NCBI RefSeq assembly: GCF_002975405.1
Contig: NZ_PCPS01000002.1
Span: 682,001 to 746,000 of the forward strand
Direction: 5' to 3'
Source: Arthrobacter sp. MYb229
Lineage (GTDB): Bacteria > Actinomycetota > Actinomycetes > Actinomycetales > Micrococcaceae
DNA: 64,000 nt
Position 1 is the first letter of the stretch, and every line of letters starts with the position of its first letter. This document shows positions 33,671 to 42,343 of this stretch, piece by piece. Position numbers and translations under genes: made by a program. Below the pieces are notes generated by a model. That model was not told the origin of the DNA, searched no databases, and saw only the letters and a program-made list of their open reading frames with translations.

Positions 33671-34816
33671 ATGCCGCGTGCCGCAACCGAGGCAACGGAC
33701 CAGGATCTGATTCAGATTCTGACCCCGGAAGGCCAGCGTCTGCCCAACGAAACTTATGATTCGTATTTGGGCGATGTTGACGATGACATGTTGCGTGGTT
33801 TTTACCGCGACATGGCGTTGACCCGCAGGTTTGACCAAGAAGCCACGGCCCTGCAACGCCAAGGTCAGCTCTGCCTCTGGGTCCCGCTGCGTGGGCAGGA
33901 AGCGGCGCAAATCGGTTCGGGCCGAGCCACCCGCCCGAAGGACTACATCTTCCCGACCTACCGCGAACACGGTGTTGCGCTCACCCGCAATGTCTCCTTC
34001 TCCGAGATGCTTCGCTTGTTCCGCGGCATCTCCGGCGGCGGTTGGGACCCGCGGGAAAACAACTTCCACATGTACACCATGGTGCTTGCCGCCCAGCTGC
34101 CGCATGCCGCCGGCTACGGCATGGCGATTAATCTTGAACAGCATGGCTGGGATGAAGCGAAACGCGCCGAACAGGGTGACGCGGTGCTGACCTACTTCGG
34201 CGACGGCTCCTCCACCGAAGGCGAAACCCACGAATCGATGGTTTTCGCCAACTCCTTCGACGCACCGGTGGTGTACTTCTGCCAGAACAACCAGTGGGCC
34301 ATTTCGGTGCCATTCGAAGTTCAATCGAAGGTCCCGCTGGTCACCCGCGCCGCTGGCTACGGAATGCCGGGAATCCGCGTGGACGGCAACGACGTGCTGG
34401 CGGTCCTGGCGGTCACCCGCTGGGCCATGGAGCATGCGCGAAGCGGCAAGGGACCGGTGCTGATCGAAGCGGTTACCTACCGCCTCGGTGCGCATACCAC
34501 CGCAGATGACCCGACCAAGTACCGCCAGAGCGAAGAAGAGCTGGCCTGGGCGCCGAAGGATCCGCTGATCCGCATGGAAACCTACCTGCGAGAGAGCAAC
34601 ATCGTCGACGAAGCGTTCTTCGAACAACTCGAACGGGACGGAAACGCGATGGCCGCTCAGGTCCGCAAGGACGCCATGGCCTTCCCCGTTCCGCCGCTGT
34701 CCAAGTCCTTTGAGCAGGTGTACGCCGAAGCTCACCCACTAGTCCAGGAAGAACTGCAATGGCATCTGGACTACGAAGCCGGGTTCGCGGACGAAGCCGG
34801 ACAGGGAGAGAAATAA
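33671..34816 (+). CDS. bkdA: 2-oxoacid (branched-chain type) dehydrogenase E1 alpha subunit
   Basis: This thiamin-diphosphate enzyme subunit of 381 residues decarboxylates 2-oxoacids. The TPP-binding motif appears as TYFGDGSSTEGETHESMVFA with the trailing FCQNNQWAIS. PLRGQEAAQIGSG and TYRLGAHTTADDP are also family features. The start is ATG 33671 with GAAGGAAG upstream. It resembles the mycobacterial BkdA set; because actinobacteria usually use AceE for pyruvate, branched-chain substrates are favoured. NCBI-style annotation might call it PdhA. No E3 subunit gene is in the operon. Confidence 0.88.
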   Translation: MPRAATEATDQDLIQILTPEGQRLPNETYDSYLGDVDDDMLRGFYRDMALTRRFDQEATALQRQGQLCLWVPLRGQEAAQIGSGRATRPKDYIFPTYREHGVALTRNVSFSEMLRLFRGISGGGWDPRENNFHMYTMVLAAQLPHAAGYGMAINLEQHGWDEAKRAEQGDAVLTYFGDGSSTEGETHESMVFANSFDAPVVYFCQNNQWAISVPFEVQSKVPLVTRAAGYGMPGIRVDGNDVLAVLAVTRWAMEHARSGKGPVLIEAVTYRLGAHTTADDPTKYRQSEEELAWAPKDPLIRMETYLRESNIVDEAFFEQLERDGNAMAAQVRKDAMAFPVPPLSKSFEQVYAEAHPLVQEELQWHLDYEAGFADEAGQGEK

Positions 34817-34817
34817 A

Positions 34818-35795
34818 TTGACGACAACCATGACTCTTGCCAAGGCCATCACCAACGGCTTGGACAAGGTGCTTGCATCCAATGACCGCGCCATCCTCAT
34901 GGGTGAAGATATCGGACGCCTCGGCGGCGTGTACCGAATCACCGAAGGGCTGATCGACAAGTACGGTGCCCACCGGGTGATCGATTCCCCACTGGGTGAA
35001 GCCGGAATCGTGGGCGGCGCGGTCGGCATGGCACTGCGGGGGCACAGTCCGCTGGTGGAAATCCAGTTCGACGGCTTCGTCTTCCCCGCCTTCAGCCAGA
35101 TCACCACCCAGCTGGCCAAGATGCATGCCCGCTCCGAGGGGCGGCTGACCGTGCCCGTGGTCATCCGCATTCCTTACGGCGGCGGCATCGGTTCCATTGA
35201 GCACCACTCCGAATCCCCGGAAGCCCTGTTCGTGCATACCGCGGGTTTGCGCGTGATCACCCCCTCCAACGCGCACGACGCCTACTGGATGATCCAGCAG
35301 GCCGCCGAATGCAAGGATCCGGTCATCTACCTGGAACCCAAGCGCCGCTACTGGCTCAAGGGCGAGGTTGATACCGAAGCTCCGGCGCTGGACGCATTCA
35401 AGGCTCAGATAGTCCACCCCGGAGAAGACGCGACCATCGTCGCCTACGGCCCGCTGGTTCCCATCGCGCTGGCTGCCGCGGAAGCCGCCCGCGAGGACGG
35501 CCGCTCGGTTGAGGTGATCGACCTGCGTTCGCTCTCGCCGATCGATTTCGACACCATCACCGAATCGGTGCAGAAGACCGGACGGCTGATCATCACCCAC
35601 GAAGCGCCGACCTTTGGCGGTCTCGGTGGCGAAATCGCCGCGCGCATTTCCGAACGCGCCTTCCTGTCCCTGGAAGCACCTGTGCTTCGCGTAGGTGGAT
35701 TCCACATGCCATACCCCATCTCGAAGGTCGAATCCCAGTACCTGCCGGACATCGACAAGCTGCTCGAAGCCCTCGACCGGTCCTTCGCTTACTAA
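34818..35795 (+). CDS. bkdB: 2-oxoacid dehydrogenase E1 beta subunit
   Basis: This 325-residue partner of E1 alpha forms the alpha2-beta2 heterotetramer. Family segments are LMGEDIGRLGGVYRITEGL, SPLGEAGIVGGAVGMAL and the C-terminal transketolase domain with VEVIDLRSLSPIDFDTI and THEAPTFGGLGGEIAA. The start is TTG 34818 after GGGAGA, one base after the E1-alpha stop; ATG 34830 is an alternative. Confidence 0.9.
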   Translation: MTTTMTLAKAITNGLDKVLASNDRAILMGEDIGRLGGVYRITEGLIDKYGAHRVIDSPLGEAGIVGGAVGMALRGHSPLVEIQFDGFVFPAFSQITTQLAKMHARSEGRLTVPVVIRIPYGGGIGSIEHHSESPEALFVHTAGLRVITPSNAHDAYWMIQQAAECKDPVIYLEPKRRYWLKGEVDTEAPALDAFKAQIVHPGEDATIVAYGPLVPIALAAAEAAREDGRSVEVIDLRSLSPIDFDTITESVQKTGRLIITHEAPTFGGLGGEIAARISERAFLSLEAPVLRVGGFHMPYPISKVESQYLPDIDKLLEALDRSFAY

Positions 35796-35820
35796 GCGCT
35801 AAGGAACCAAGGAGAAAAAC

Positions 35821-37242
35821 ATGACTGTCTTTAATCTTCCCGATGTGGGCGAGGGGCTAACCGAAGCCGATATCGCCTCCTGGAAGGTCTCCGTGGGAGA
35901 CACCGTCGAGGTCAACCAGATCTTCGTGGAAATCGAAACCGCCAAATCGCTGGTCGAGCTTCCCTGCCCCTTTGCCGGGGTAGTCACCGAACTGCACGCG
36001 GGCGAAGGCGACACCGTATTGGTGGGCCAGCCGCTGATCACCATCAACGAAGAAGGCGACCCGGTGCCACCTACCGGTGTCCCCGAACCATTGGAAGCCG
36101 CCAACACCGAAACCCCGGTGGCCTCCGAGGAGCCCGGCCCGTTGGTGGGCTCCGGCCCGGCAGCCGACTCCGCGGTACGCCGCAAGCGCACCAGCCGTCC
36201 GGCGCCTTCGGCCGCAGCTGCGCGGCCCACCCCGCCTCGCGGGAGCGCCAGCGCCGCCGGCCTGGCAGATACGATCTCGCGTCGCGCCCAGGGTCTGGGC
36301 CAGGCGGTGGCCCGCGAGGTCGACCGCCGGAAGCCTGCCATGGCCAACTTTGTCGACCGGGTGCTTGCAAAGCCTCCGGTGCGTCGGCTTGCCAAGGATC
36401 TTGGCGTGGACATCAACGAGATCGTCGGTACCGGCGTGCAGGGTGAGGTCACCCGCGAAGACGTCAATAGCTACCAGGGCCAGCGCGAAGCCGAGCGCGA
36501 CGCGGCACCAACCTACTGGGGACACGGAGCCGAAGGCGGCGCGCTCATCGAACGCACCCAGGTTCGCGGGGTGCGCAAGGCCACCGCAAAGGCCATGGTG
36601 AACTCCGCCTTCAGCGCCCCGCACGTTTCGATCTTCGTGGACGTGGACGCAAGCCGCACCATGGAGTACGTGCAGCGGCTGAAGAAGTCCCGCGACTTCG
36701 AAGGCATCAAGGTTTCCCCGTTGCTGGTGCTGGCCCGCGCAGTGATCTGGGCGGCCGCACGCAACCCCTCGGTCAATGCCTCCTGGGTGGAGACCGAGAA
36801 TGGTGCGGAGATCCACCAGAAGCACTTCATGAATCTCGGCATCGCCGCGGCCACCCCGCGTGGGCTGCTGGTTCCGAATATCAAGAATGCCCATGAGCTG
36901 AACATGCGTGAGCTCGCGATCTCCCTCAACGAGCTGGCCACCACGGCCCGAGCAGGCAAGACCAGCCCGGAAGAAATGCGCGACGGCACGTTGAGCATCA
37001 CCAATATCGGTGCGTTGGGCATTGATACCGGAACCCCGATCATCAACCCGGGCGAGGTAGCGATCGTCGCCTTCGGCACGATCCGCCAGAAGCCATGGGT
37101 TGTCGACGGCGAGGTGGTGCCCCGCTGGATCACCACCCTCGGTGGCTCCTTCGACCACCGCGTGGTTGACGGCGACCTGTCGGCCCGCTTCATGGCCGAT
37201 GTCGCCTCGATTATGCAAGAACCGGCCATGCTGCTGGATTAA
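35821..37242 (+). CDS. bkdC: 2-oxoacid dehydrogenase E2, dihydrolipoamide acyltransferase
   Basis: This 473-residue core subunit transfers the acyl group to CoA. A single N-terminal lipoyl domain carries the modified Lys42 in [11 protein letters not shown]. An Ala/Pro/Arg-rich linker follows, then an E1/E3-binding domain ([19 protein letters not shown]) and the C-terminal catalytic domain with His446 in [10 protein letters not shown]. The linker has an extra Arg/Ala-rich segment (residues ~120-180). AAGGAG precedes the ATG. It closes the operon, followed by a strong terminator. Confidence 0.92.
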   Translation: MTVFNLPDVGEGLTEADIASWKVSVGDTVEVNQIFVEIETAKSLVELPCPFAGVVTELHAGEGDTVLVGQPLITINEEGDPVPPTGVPEPLEAANTETPVASEEPGPLVGSGPAADSAVRRKRTSRPAPSAAAARPTPPRGSASAAGLADTISRRAQGLGQAVAREVDRRKPAMANFVDRVLAKPPVRRLAKDLGVDINEIVGTGVQGEVTREDVNSYQGQREAERDAAPTYWGHGAEGGALIERTQVRGVRKATAKAMVNSAFSAPHVSIFVDVDASRTMEYVQRLKKSRDFEGIKVSPLLVLARAVIWAAARNPSVNASWVETENGAEIHQKHFMNLGIAAATPRGLLVPNIKNAHELNMRELAISLNELATTARAGKTSPEEMRDGTLSITNIGALGIDTGTPIINPGEVAIVAFGTIRQKPWVVDGEVVPRWITTLGGSFDHRVVDGDLSARFMADVASIMQEPAMLLD

Positions 37243-37255
37243 GCGGTGAAATCAA

Positions 37256-37298
37256 CCCGCCCTGTGAAGTGCCTGAGCACCTCACAGGGCGGGTTTTT
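37256..37298 (+). terminator. intrinsic terminator after bkdC
   Basis: CCCGCCCTGTGAAGTGC pairs with GCACCTCACAGGGCGGG around CTGA with a single A/C mismatch, then TTTTT follows at 37294-37298. Confidence 0.93.
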
Positions 37299-37342
37299 CC
37301 GCGCCCGGTTACTCAAACTCTTATTGATATACTCGGGGCACT

Positions 37343-38833
37343 ATGACTCGACCGTTCGCTGCAGTCCGTTCCTTGCCCCGATTTGGAGCACTGCTCCTGC
37401 CGCTGTTGGCGCTTCTCGCGCTACCGCTCCCAGCACAGGCCCAAGACCTCCGGTCCGAACCGGTTTACCCCACCGTGCAATCAAGCGCCCCGGCGGAAGA
37501 CGAAGAACCAATCCTCATTCCGCGTGTCACCGCGCAGCAAGAGAACTTCTACCTTGCGGTCAGCGACGCGGCTCAAGGCTCGGTCGATACGCGAGAAATT
37601 CTCGATCAGGTACGCCAATCCATGGATCTTTCAAATGCAAAGATTCTGGTTGGAGTCGACCAGAAGCCAAACAACCTCACGGGAGCCGCGCAGCTGGTGC
37701 GAGGCATGCTGCTCTTCGGTGACAGCGACGCGCTCAGCGATGACTGGGTGGAAAACGGCCAGGAGCTGGGGTACGTCGGCAAAGGATGGATTGTCGTCGG
37801 GGTCATGCTGCCCGAAGCCCCGGGAGCACCAACCGAGGTTTCGGTGGAACCGGGCCGCAACGTCACGGCCGTCGGGTCGGGCGCCGAAGACCGCATCCAA
37901 GGAGCCGGCCAGCAGCAGTTCGACGCCCAGAACTACACCCAAGGCCTCATCGAGGTGGCACGGGCCAGCGCCACCGAGCTGAAGGCGCCCAAAGACAGCA
38001 CCACCGCAAAAATCATTGGATTCGGCGTGCTAGGCCTGATCGTGGTTGGAGCGGTGCTCGCAACCTTGATCGCGCGGCATCGCAAGAATCGTGCAGCGGC
38101 TGCCATAGCGCGCAGCAAACGCGGTGACATGCTCGTGGAGCTGCTCCGCCAGCGCGCCTTGCGACTGGACAAGCATGGCGCGCACCCAGCTGCCGGCAAC
38201 CCGGAAGGACCCAGCACGCAGGCGAGCGCGGCAATTAAAAACGCGATTCCACCGCTTAATGCTCGCGCCCGCCAATTGGCCGAACAATACCAAGACGGCG
38301 GTCCGCTCGATGCCGATCGGTTGGCAACCATGGAAAGCACCTTTGCCGATCAGGAAGTGCTGGTCGCGGGGAGCAAAGCGCTCAATAGCCTGCTTGGCTC
38401 GAAATTCCGGAACAAGGACGACTGGAACGCCATCGTGCTCACCCACCGCGAACGGCTCGAAGATACCGCACAATTCCTCAACATGCCGTCAGTCGGGCAG
38501 CTGGCGTGTGTACCACGATTGCGCGCATTGATCATCGAGCACACCAACCGGCTGGACGAGGTGCGCCAATGGGCAGGCGGAAGCCAGCAGCGAAATCAAA
38601 TTACTGCGCAGGTACTGGATGAGCTGTGGACCATGCACCACGAGTTGCAGCGGGAACATGCAACAGCAGTTCAACAGGCTAGAGCCGCAAATTTGAAACT
38701 CATCGACTCATTGCGCGAGCGCATGCTCGGTGACCGGGCCGCGAAGGTCTACTCCGATCCGCTGAGCATCTTGGACCGTGCATACGCACGGGCTGAAGAG
38801 CTGGCCGTCGTGAAGCAACAGGAGAACTCATGA
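37343..38833 (+). CDS. membrane protein with extracellular TPM-like domain (DUF5129/Rv1476-like)
   Basis: The 496-residue protein has an N-terminal signal peptide (LLLPLLALLALPLPAQAQ), an extracellular domain of ~190 residues resembling TPM-fold modules (TREILDQVRQSMD, GWIVVGVMLP), one TM helix near residue 225 (AKIIGFGVLGLIVVGAVLAT) and a long cytoplasmic helical region with Arg/Ala/Gln-rich coiled-coil character. Family naming is tentative. Its stop overlaps the ATG of a larger protein with the same architecture, and the two probably form one membrane complex. Function is unknown. Confidence 0.75.
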   Translation: MTRPFAAVRSLPRFGALLLPLLALLALPLPAQAQDLRSEPVYPTVQSSAPAEDEEPILIPRVTAQQENFYLAVSDAAQGSVDTREILDQVRQSMDLSNAKILVGVDQKPNNLTGAAQLVRGMLLFGDSDALSDDWVENGQELGYVGKGWIVVGVMLPEAPGAPTEVSVEPGRNVTAVGSGAEDRIQGAGQQQFDAQNYTQGLIEVARASATELKAPKDSTTAKIIGFGVLGLIVVGAVLATLIARHRKNRAAAAIARSKRGDMLVELLRQRALRLDKHGAHPAAGNPEGPSTQASAAIKNAIPPLNARARQLAEQYQDGGPLDADRLATMESTFADQEVLVAGSKALNSLLGSKFRNKDDWNAIVLTHRERLEDTAQFLNMPSVGQLACVPRLRALIIEHTNRLDEVRQWAGGSQQRNQITAQVLDELWTMHHELQREHATAVQQARAANLKLIDSLRERMLGDRAAKVYSDPLSILDRAYARAEELAVVKQQENS

Positions 38834-41394
38834 GCCGGCGTCAAATGCTCGATTCGCGCGGTCGTCGATTAAGCCGGCCGCGGTCCTGGGCGGCACTTGG
38901 TGCGATACTCATGGCCCTCATCACCACGCTGGTTGCCGTGCGGGGGTACACCTCGATCCCGGAGGAGCCACTGCACGAGGTGTCGATCGTCGTCGAGGGA
39001 TCGCACGACTGGAACATCAGCCAGTCCACGGTGGACGCGGCACTTGAAAAACAGCCCATCAAGTCGCATAGACCGCTGACGCTCACCGTCACCGACAGGT
39101 ATCTCAGCGGGGATGAACTGCTGCGCGGCGAACTGCCGGGCTACGACGTTCTGCTCTCCACCCAGTTGGAAAATCTTGAAACCGGCAACCAAGACGTTGA
39201 CGAGCGGTTCAACGGCAGTGCGCTGAAATCCGAGTTGGTTTCCGGAGACGACGAGTACCGGGATGCGCGCTTCGAAATCAGCAATTCCTTTTGGGACAAT
39301 GTCGGTCTGGGCCACGGACCGCAAGCGGCGATTGCCGCGGCCGAACGTGCGGCGATTGTGCTCTCCGATGTTCCGGTGCAAAATCCGCTGTATTGGTTCG
39401 GGGCGATTGGCCTATGCGCCATGCTCACCGCGGTGCTGCTGTACTTTGCGCTGCGCTACCGCGCGCGGTGGAGTTCCAGGTATCGCCGTTTCGTGGCCGC
39501 GCAGCGCAAGCTGGCCCGAGTGGTCCTGGACCTCGAAGCCTTGGAAGCGACCTATGCCGCCGCAGCCGAGAGTTCGCGTCCGGAAGGGTTCAGCAAAAAC
39601 TGGCACGACTTGCAAAGCCTGTCATTGCAGGCGGCGCGCAACGAAGATCCGCTGCTGACCTCGCTTTTCACCAAGGCCGAGGCACTGAACCAGAGCACCG
39701 GTGCAAAGCTCTCCGAATTTGAAAACACCAGCCGGAGGCTGACGCAACTAGCCGATGCGCTGATGGGCGCCGGGTCGGTGCACGCAAATCTCGCCGGAAC
39801 CGGAAGTACCTTCGATAAGCTCAGCCGGCCAATCTATGAGGCAGCGACCGCACTGCTGATTCGTCTGGACAAGGCGCCGGGGCGCATGATCTCGGGCCAA
39901 GATGTCCAGGCGTTGCGCACCGACCTTGGCGAGCTCTTGGACGCCTCGACCGGCGACACCGACAGCAAGCAGGCCGTCGCCCGGTGGCGCGAAGCCGAAC
40001 AGCAGCTTGCGCGGCACACCCGCACGCTGATCACCTCGCTGCGCCGCTATCCGCACGGCCGTATTCCCGCAGTGGCGCAGATTTCCCAAGATCATCGGCA
40101 ACTGCGTGAAAGCCTGGGCCTCGAAGCCCCGGAAGAATCAAGCGCCTTGCACCACCTGCGCTTGGCCAATGCCCAGGTGCGAGCCACGCTGGGGGACACC
40201 CTCGCCTCGGATGGCGGCGGGCAAACGCCCGACGCCGGCGCAAAGCCCAACACCGCGATTGCTTCGGCTCGGGGAAGGCGAGGGACCGCCGGTACCGAGG
40301 AACCGGCTCCGCGCCGTCGCGGACTGCTGATCACCCTCGCGGTGTTGACGCTTCTGGGCAGCATGGTTGCCGCCGGATTGCTGGTGGCCAAGCTGACCGC
40401 AAGCCCCGAAGTCGCCAGCGATGGCAGCGGGCAAGGGGTGCGCTTTGAGGTAGATGACCCGGCGGGGATGCTCGTCGAAGAAGATGTCTTGCGCTATATG
40501 GACACCGACTTCGAAAGCGACAGCAGCTTCACCCTCGCGGTACGGGACGCCGAAAGCTATCTTGAATTCCGTCCCCCGGAGCCCGGAAGCACCTTCCGCG
40601 ATGTTCTGCCCGTCAGCATCCTGGAGGCCAAATGGCGTTTGAAGGGTGAATTCAAGGACAAAGTAGATCCGGCAACCGGTGAGCTTCTGCCCGAGGAAGC
40701 GATCATCCCGGTGCTGGTCACCGACGCCGAAAGGACCGTCGTTCCGGGAATCATCAGCTCCGTGGTGCAACGCGGCGAGTTTTCCTGGGGTCGCCTGAAC
40801 GCCTGGGAACACGGGTCGATCAGCGAATCCAGATATTTGGAGATGGAGGTCGCCGGAACCCTGGACGACTACAACGAGGCGCTGGAACGCAACGGGTATG
40901 AGCGAGCCGCGTTCTCCCCGTCGGGCCTCTTCTGGATGCTCAGCTTCATGTTCTTCTTCACCGTCATCAACCTGGTGCTCTTCGTGCGGTACCTGCTCGG
41001 TGCCACGAGCCGCATCAGCCGATTCGGACGCGGCGCAGGGGCCTTGGCTCGGGCGAAGAAGCAGCTCGAAACGTTGATGCTCGGCTTGGACGACGCACAG
41101 CTCAACGCGGTGGCGGTGCTCGGTTCCGGCGGCCAAGGGCGCGCAGATGAAGCCGGGCAGCGGCTCTTCGAACGCGCTCTGGTGATGGCGTGGCACGAAG
41201 CTGAAGAACTCTCGCAGCTTCCCTTGTCCGAACGTTTGCACCAGTCATATGCTCACCGGGTGGCCCACCTGGAACGCTTGGTGGCGATGCTGGGTGAACG
41301 CGATGCAGATGTCGCCCGCCGCGCCAAGGCCCTGGTGGCCGCGACTCGTGGTGCTGGCGGAGATGAGCCGTCCTCGGTCATCCTTCCCGGATAA
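38830..41394 (+). CDS. large membrane protein with two tandem TM-extracellular-TM-cytoplasmic modules (DUF5129-like)
   Basis: The protein has 854 residues. Hydrophobic helices lie near 20-37, 184-205, 498-520 and 699-720. Each pair encloses an extracellular domain and is followed by a cytoplasmic helical region, so the protein looks internally duplicated. The two cytoplasmic parts both carry Arg/Leu/Ala-rich helices (QRKLARVVLDLEALE; AKKQLETLMLGLDDAQL). The first external part has SIVVEGSHDWNISQSTVDAA. Overlap with the preceding gene (ATGA) indicates coupled synthesis. No catalytic motif is recognised. Confidence 0.75.
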   Translation: MSRRQMLDSRGRRLSRPRSWAALGAILMALITTLVAVRGYTSIPEEPLHEVSIVVEGSHDWNISQSTVDAALEKQPIKSHRPLTLTVTDRYLSGDELLRGELPGYDVLLSTQLENLETGNQDVDERFNGSALKSELVSGDDEYRDARFEISNSFWDNVGLGHGPQAAIAAAERAAIVLSDVPVQNPLYWFGAIGLCAMLTAVLLYFALRYRARWSSRYRRFVAAQRKLARVVLDLEALEATYAAAAESSRPEGFSKNWHDLQSLSLQAARNEDPLLTSLFTKAEALNQSTGAKLSEFENTSRRLTQLADALMGAGSVHANLAGTGSTFDKLSRPIYEAATALLIRLDKAPGRMISGQDVQALRTDLGELLDASTGDTDSKQAVARWREAEQQLARHTRTLITSLRRYPHGRIPAVAQISQDHRQLRESLGLEAPEESSALHHLRLANAQVRATLGDTLASDGGGQTPDAGAKPNTAIASARGRRGTAGTEEPAPRRRGLLITLAVLTLLGSMVAAGLLVAKLTASPEVASDGSGQGVRFEVDDPAGMLVEEDVLRYMDTDFESDSSFTLAVRDAESYLEFRPPEPGSTFRDVLPVSILEAKWRLKGEFKDKVDPATGELLPEEAIIPVLVTDAERTVVPGIISSVVQRGEFSWGRLNAWEHGSISESRYLEMEVAGTLDDYNEALERNGYERAAFSPSGLFWMLSFMFFFTVINLVLFVRYLLGATSRISRFGRGAGALARAKKQLETLMLGLDDAQLNAVAVLGSGGQGRADEAGQRLFERALVMAWHEAEELSQLPLSERLHQSYAHRVAHLERLVAMLGERDADVARRAKALVAATRGAGGDEPSSVILPG

Positions 41395-41402
41395 TTTGGG
41401 TA

Positions 41403-42140
41403 TTAGGCTTCCAGAACAATAAAGAGGAAGGCGAGGAACCGCGGGTCTTGGCGGCCGTTGAAAAAATCAGGGAATGTCTCCACGGCTTCTGGAGAGGGGG
41501 CAGGCTCTTCGAGGTGCGTCAGGCGGAAACCTGCTGCTAGGAAAGATGCAAGCATGGCCGACAAGGACCTGTCCCAGAAGGTCAGTTCGGTTTCTTGCCC
41601 GTTCATCTGCCAATTCTCGGTTCTTGAACGGGTTTCGAAGTAGTTTGTCTTCACTCCGGCCTCACGCTGGCCGAGCCAGGTCGCGAACGGGTGCTCGACC
41701 GAGAGGATCAGGCGACCGCCCGGTTTAAGCACACGTTTCATCTGGGCCAGGGTGTCCTGCCAGTCTTCGAGATAGTGCAACGAGAGCGAACAGAGCACAT
41801 CATCAAAGGTATTGTCTTCGAAGGGCAGCGGTGCAGCTAAATCGGCGACTCGCAGGTCCACCCCGGGGCCGAGCCGATCGCGGGCAATGTCGAGCATTGC
41901 GGCGCTGCCGTCGATTCCGATGACGGTAGCTCCGAGTCCAAGCAGGTCGGCAATATTTGGGCCGGATCCGCACCCGGCGTCCAGCACGTGATGGCCTTTG
42001 ACCTCGCCAAGCAGCGCGCGGATTGCAGGACGATTGTAATACTCGTTGAGCAGGCTTGAATCATTTTCGGCGGTATAGCCATCGGCAATGGCGTCGTAGG
42101 CCGCAGCAGCGGATTTCACTTCTACATTTGGGAGCTCCAT
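41403..42140 (-). CDS. class I SAM-dependent methyltransferase
   Basis: The 245-residue protein has methyltransferase motif I (VLDAGCGSGPNIADLLGLGA), motif II/III segments IGIDGSAAMLDIARDR and VADLAAPLPFEDNTFDDVLC, and LKPGGRLILSVEHPF. The N-terminal AYDAIADGY segment is typical of small-molecule methyltransferases of the Methyltransf_11 group. The substrate is unknown. ATG 42140 is preferred; a GTG at 42158 would add six residues. It stands alone downstream of the S9 peptidase. Confidence 0.88.
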   Translation of the reverse strand: MELPNVEVKSAAAAYDAIADGYTAENDSSLLNEYYNRPAIRALLGEVKGHHVLDAGCGSGPNIADLLGLGATVIGIDGSAAMLDIARDRLGPGVDLRVADLAAPLPFEDNTFDDVLCSLSLHYLEDWQDTLAQMKRVLKPGGRLILSVEHPFATWLGQREAGVKTNYFETRSRTENWQMNGQETELTFWDRSLSAMLASFLAAGFRLTHLEEPAPSPEAVETFPDFFNGRQDPRFLAFLFIVLEA

Positions 42141-42280
42141 GCGGCAATACTTGCACACCTAGCTGCCGTTGGCGGAGGAGTTTCGGTCTTGCGCGCCTTG
42201 GGACATGAGCTGAAGTTGATGGGAGCTACCTGTGACCGCGTCATTCCTGGCGCGCGGGCGCCGCAGGTGCCAGAAGCGGG

Positions 42281-42326
42281 AGCGACGGTCACGCTCCCGA
42301 GGCTTCGGGAAGGCACGACCGTCGCT
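42281..42326 (-). terminator. hairpin downstream of S9 peptidase
   Basis: AGCGACGGTC and GACCGTCGCT pair as an outer 10-bp stem, with an inner TCCCGA/TCGGGA stem. It lies 18 bases past the peptidase stop. A U-tract is lacking, so efficiency is uncertain. Confidence 0.5.
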
Positions 42327-42343
42327 GGGGCTAGCGGTATTGG

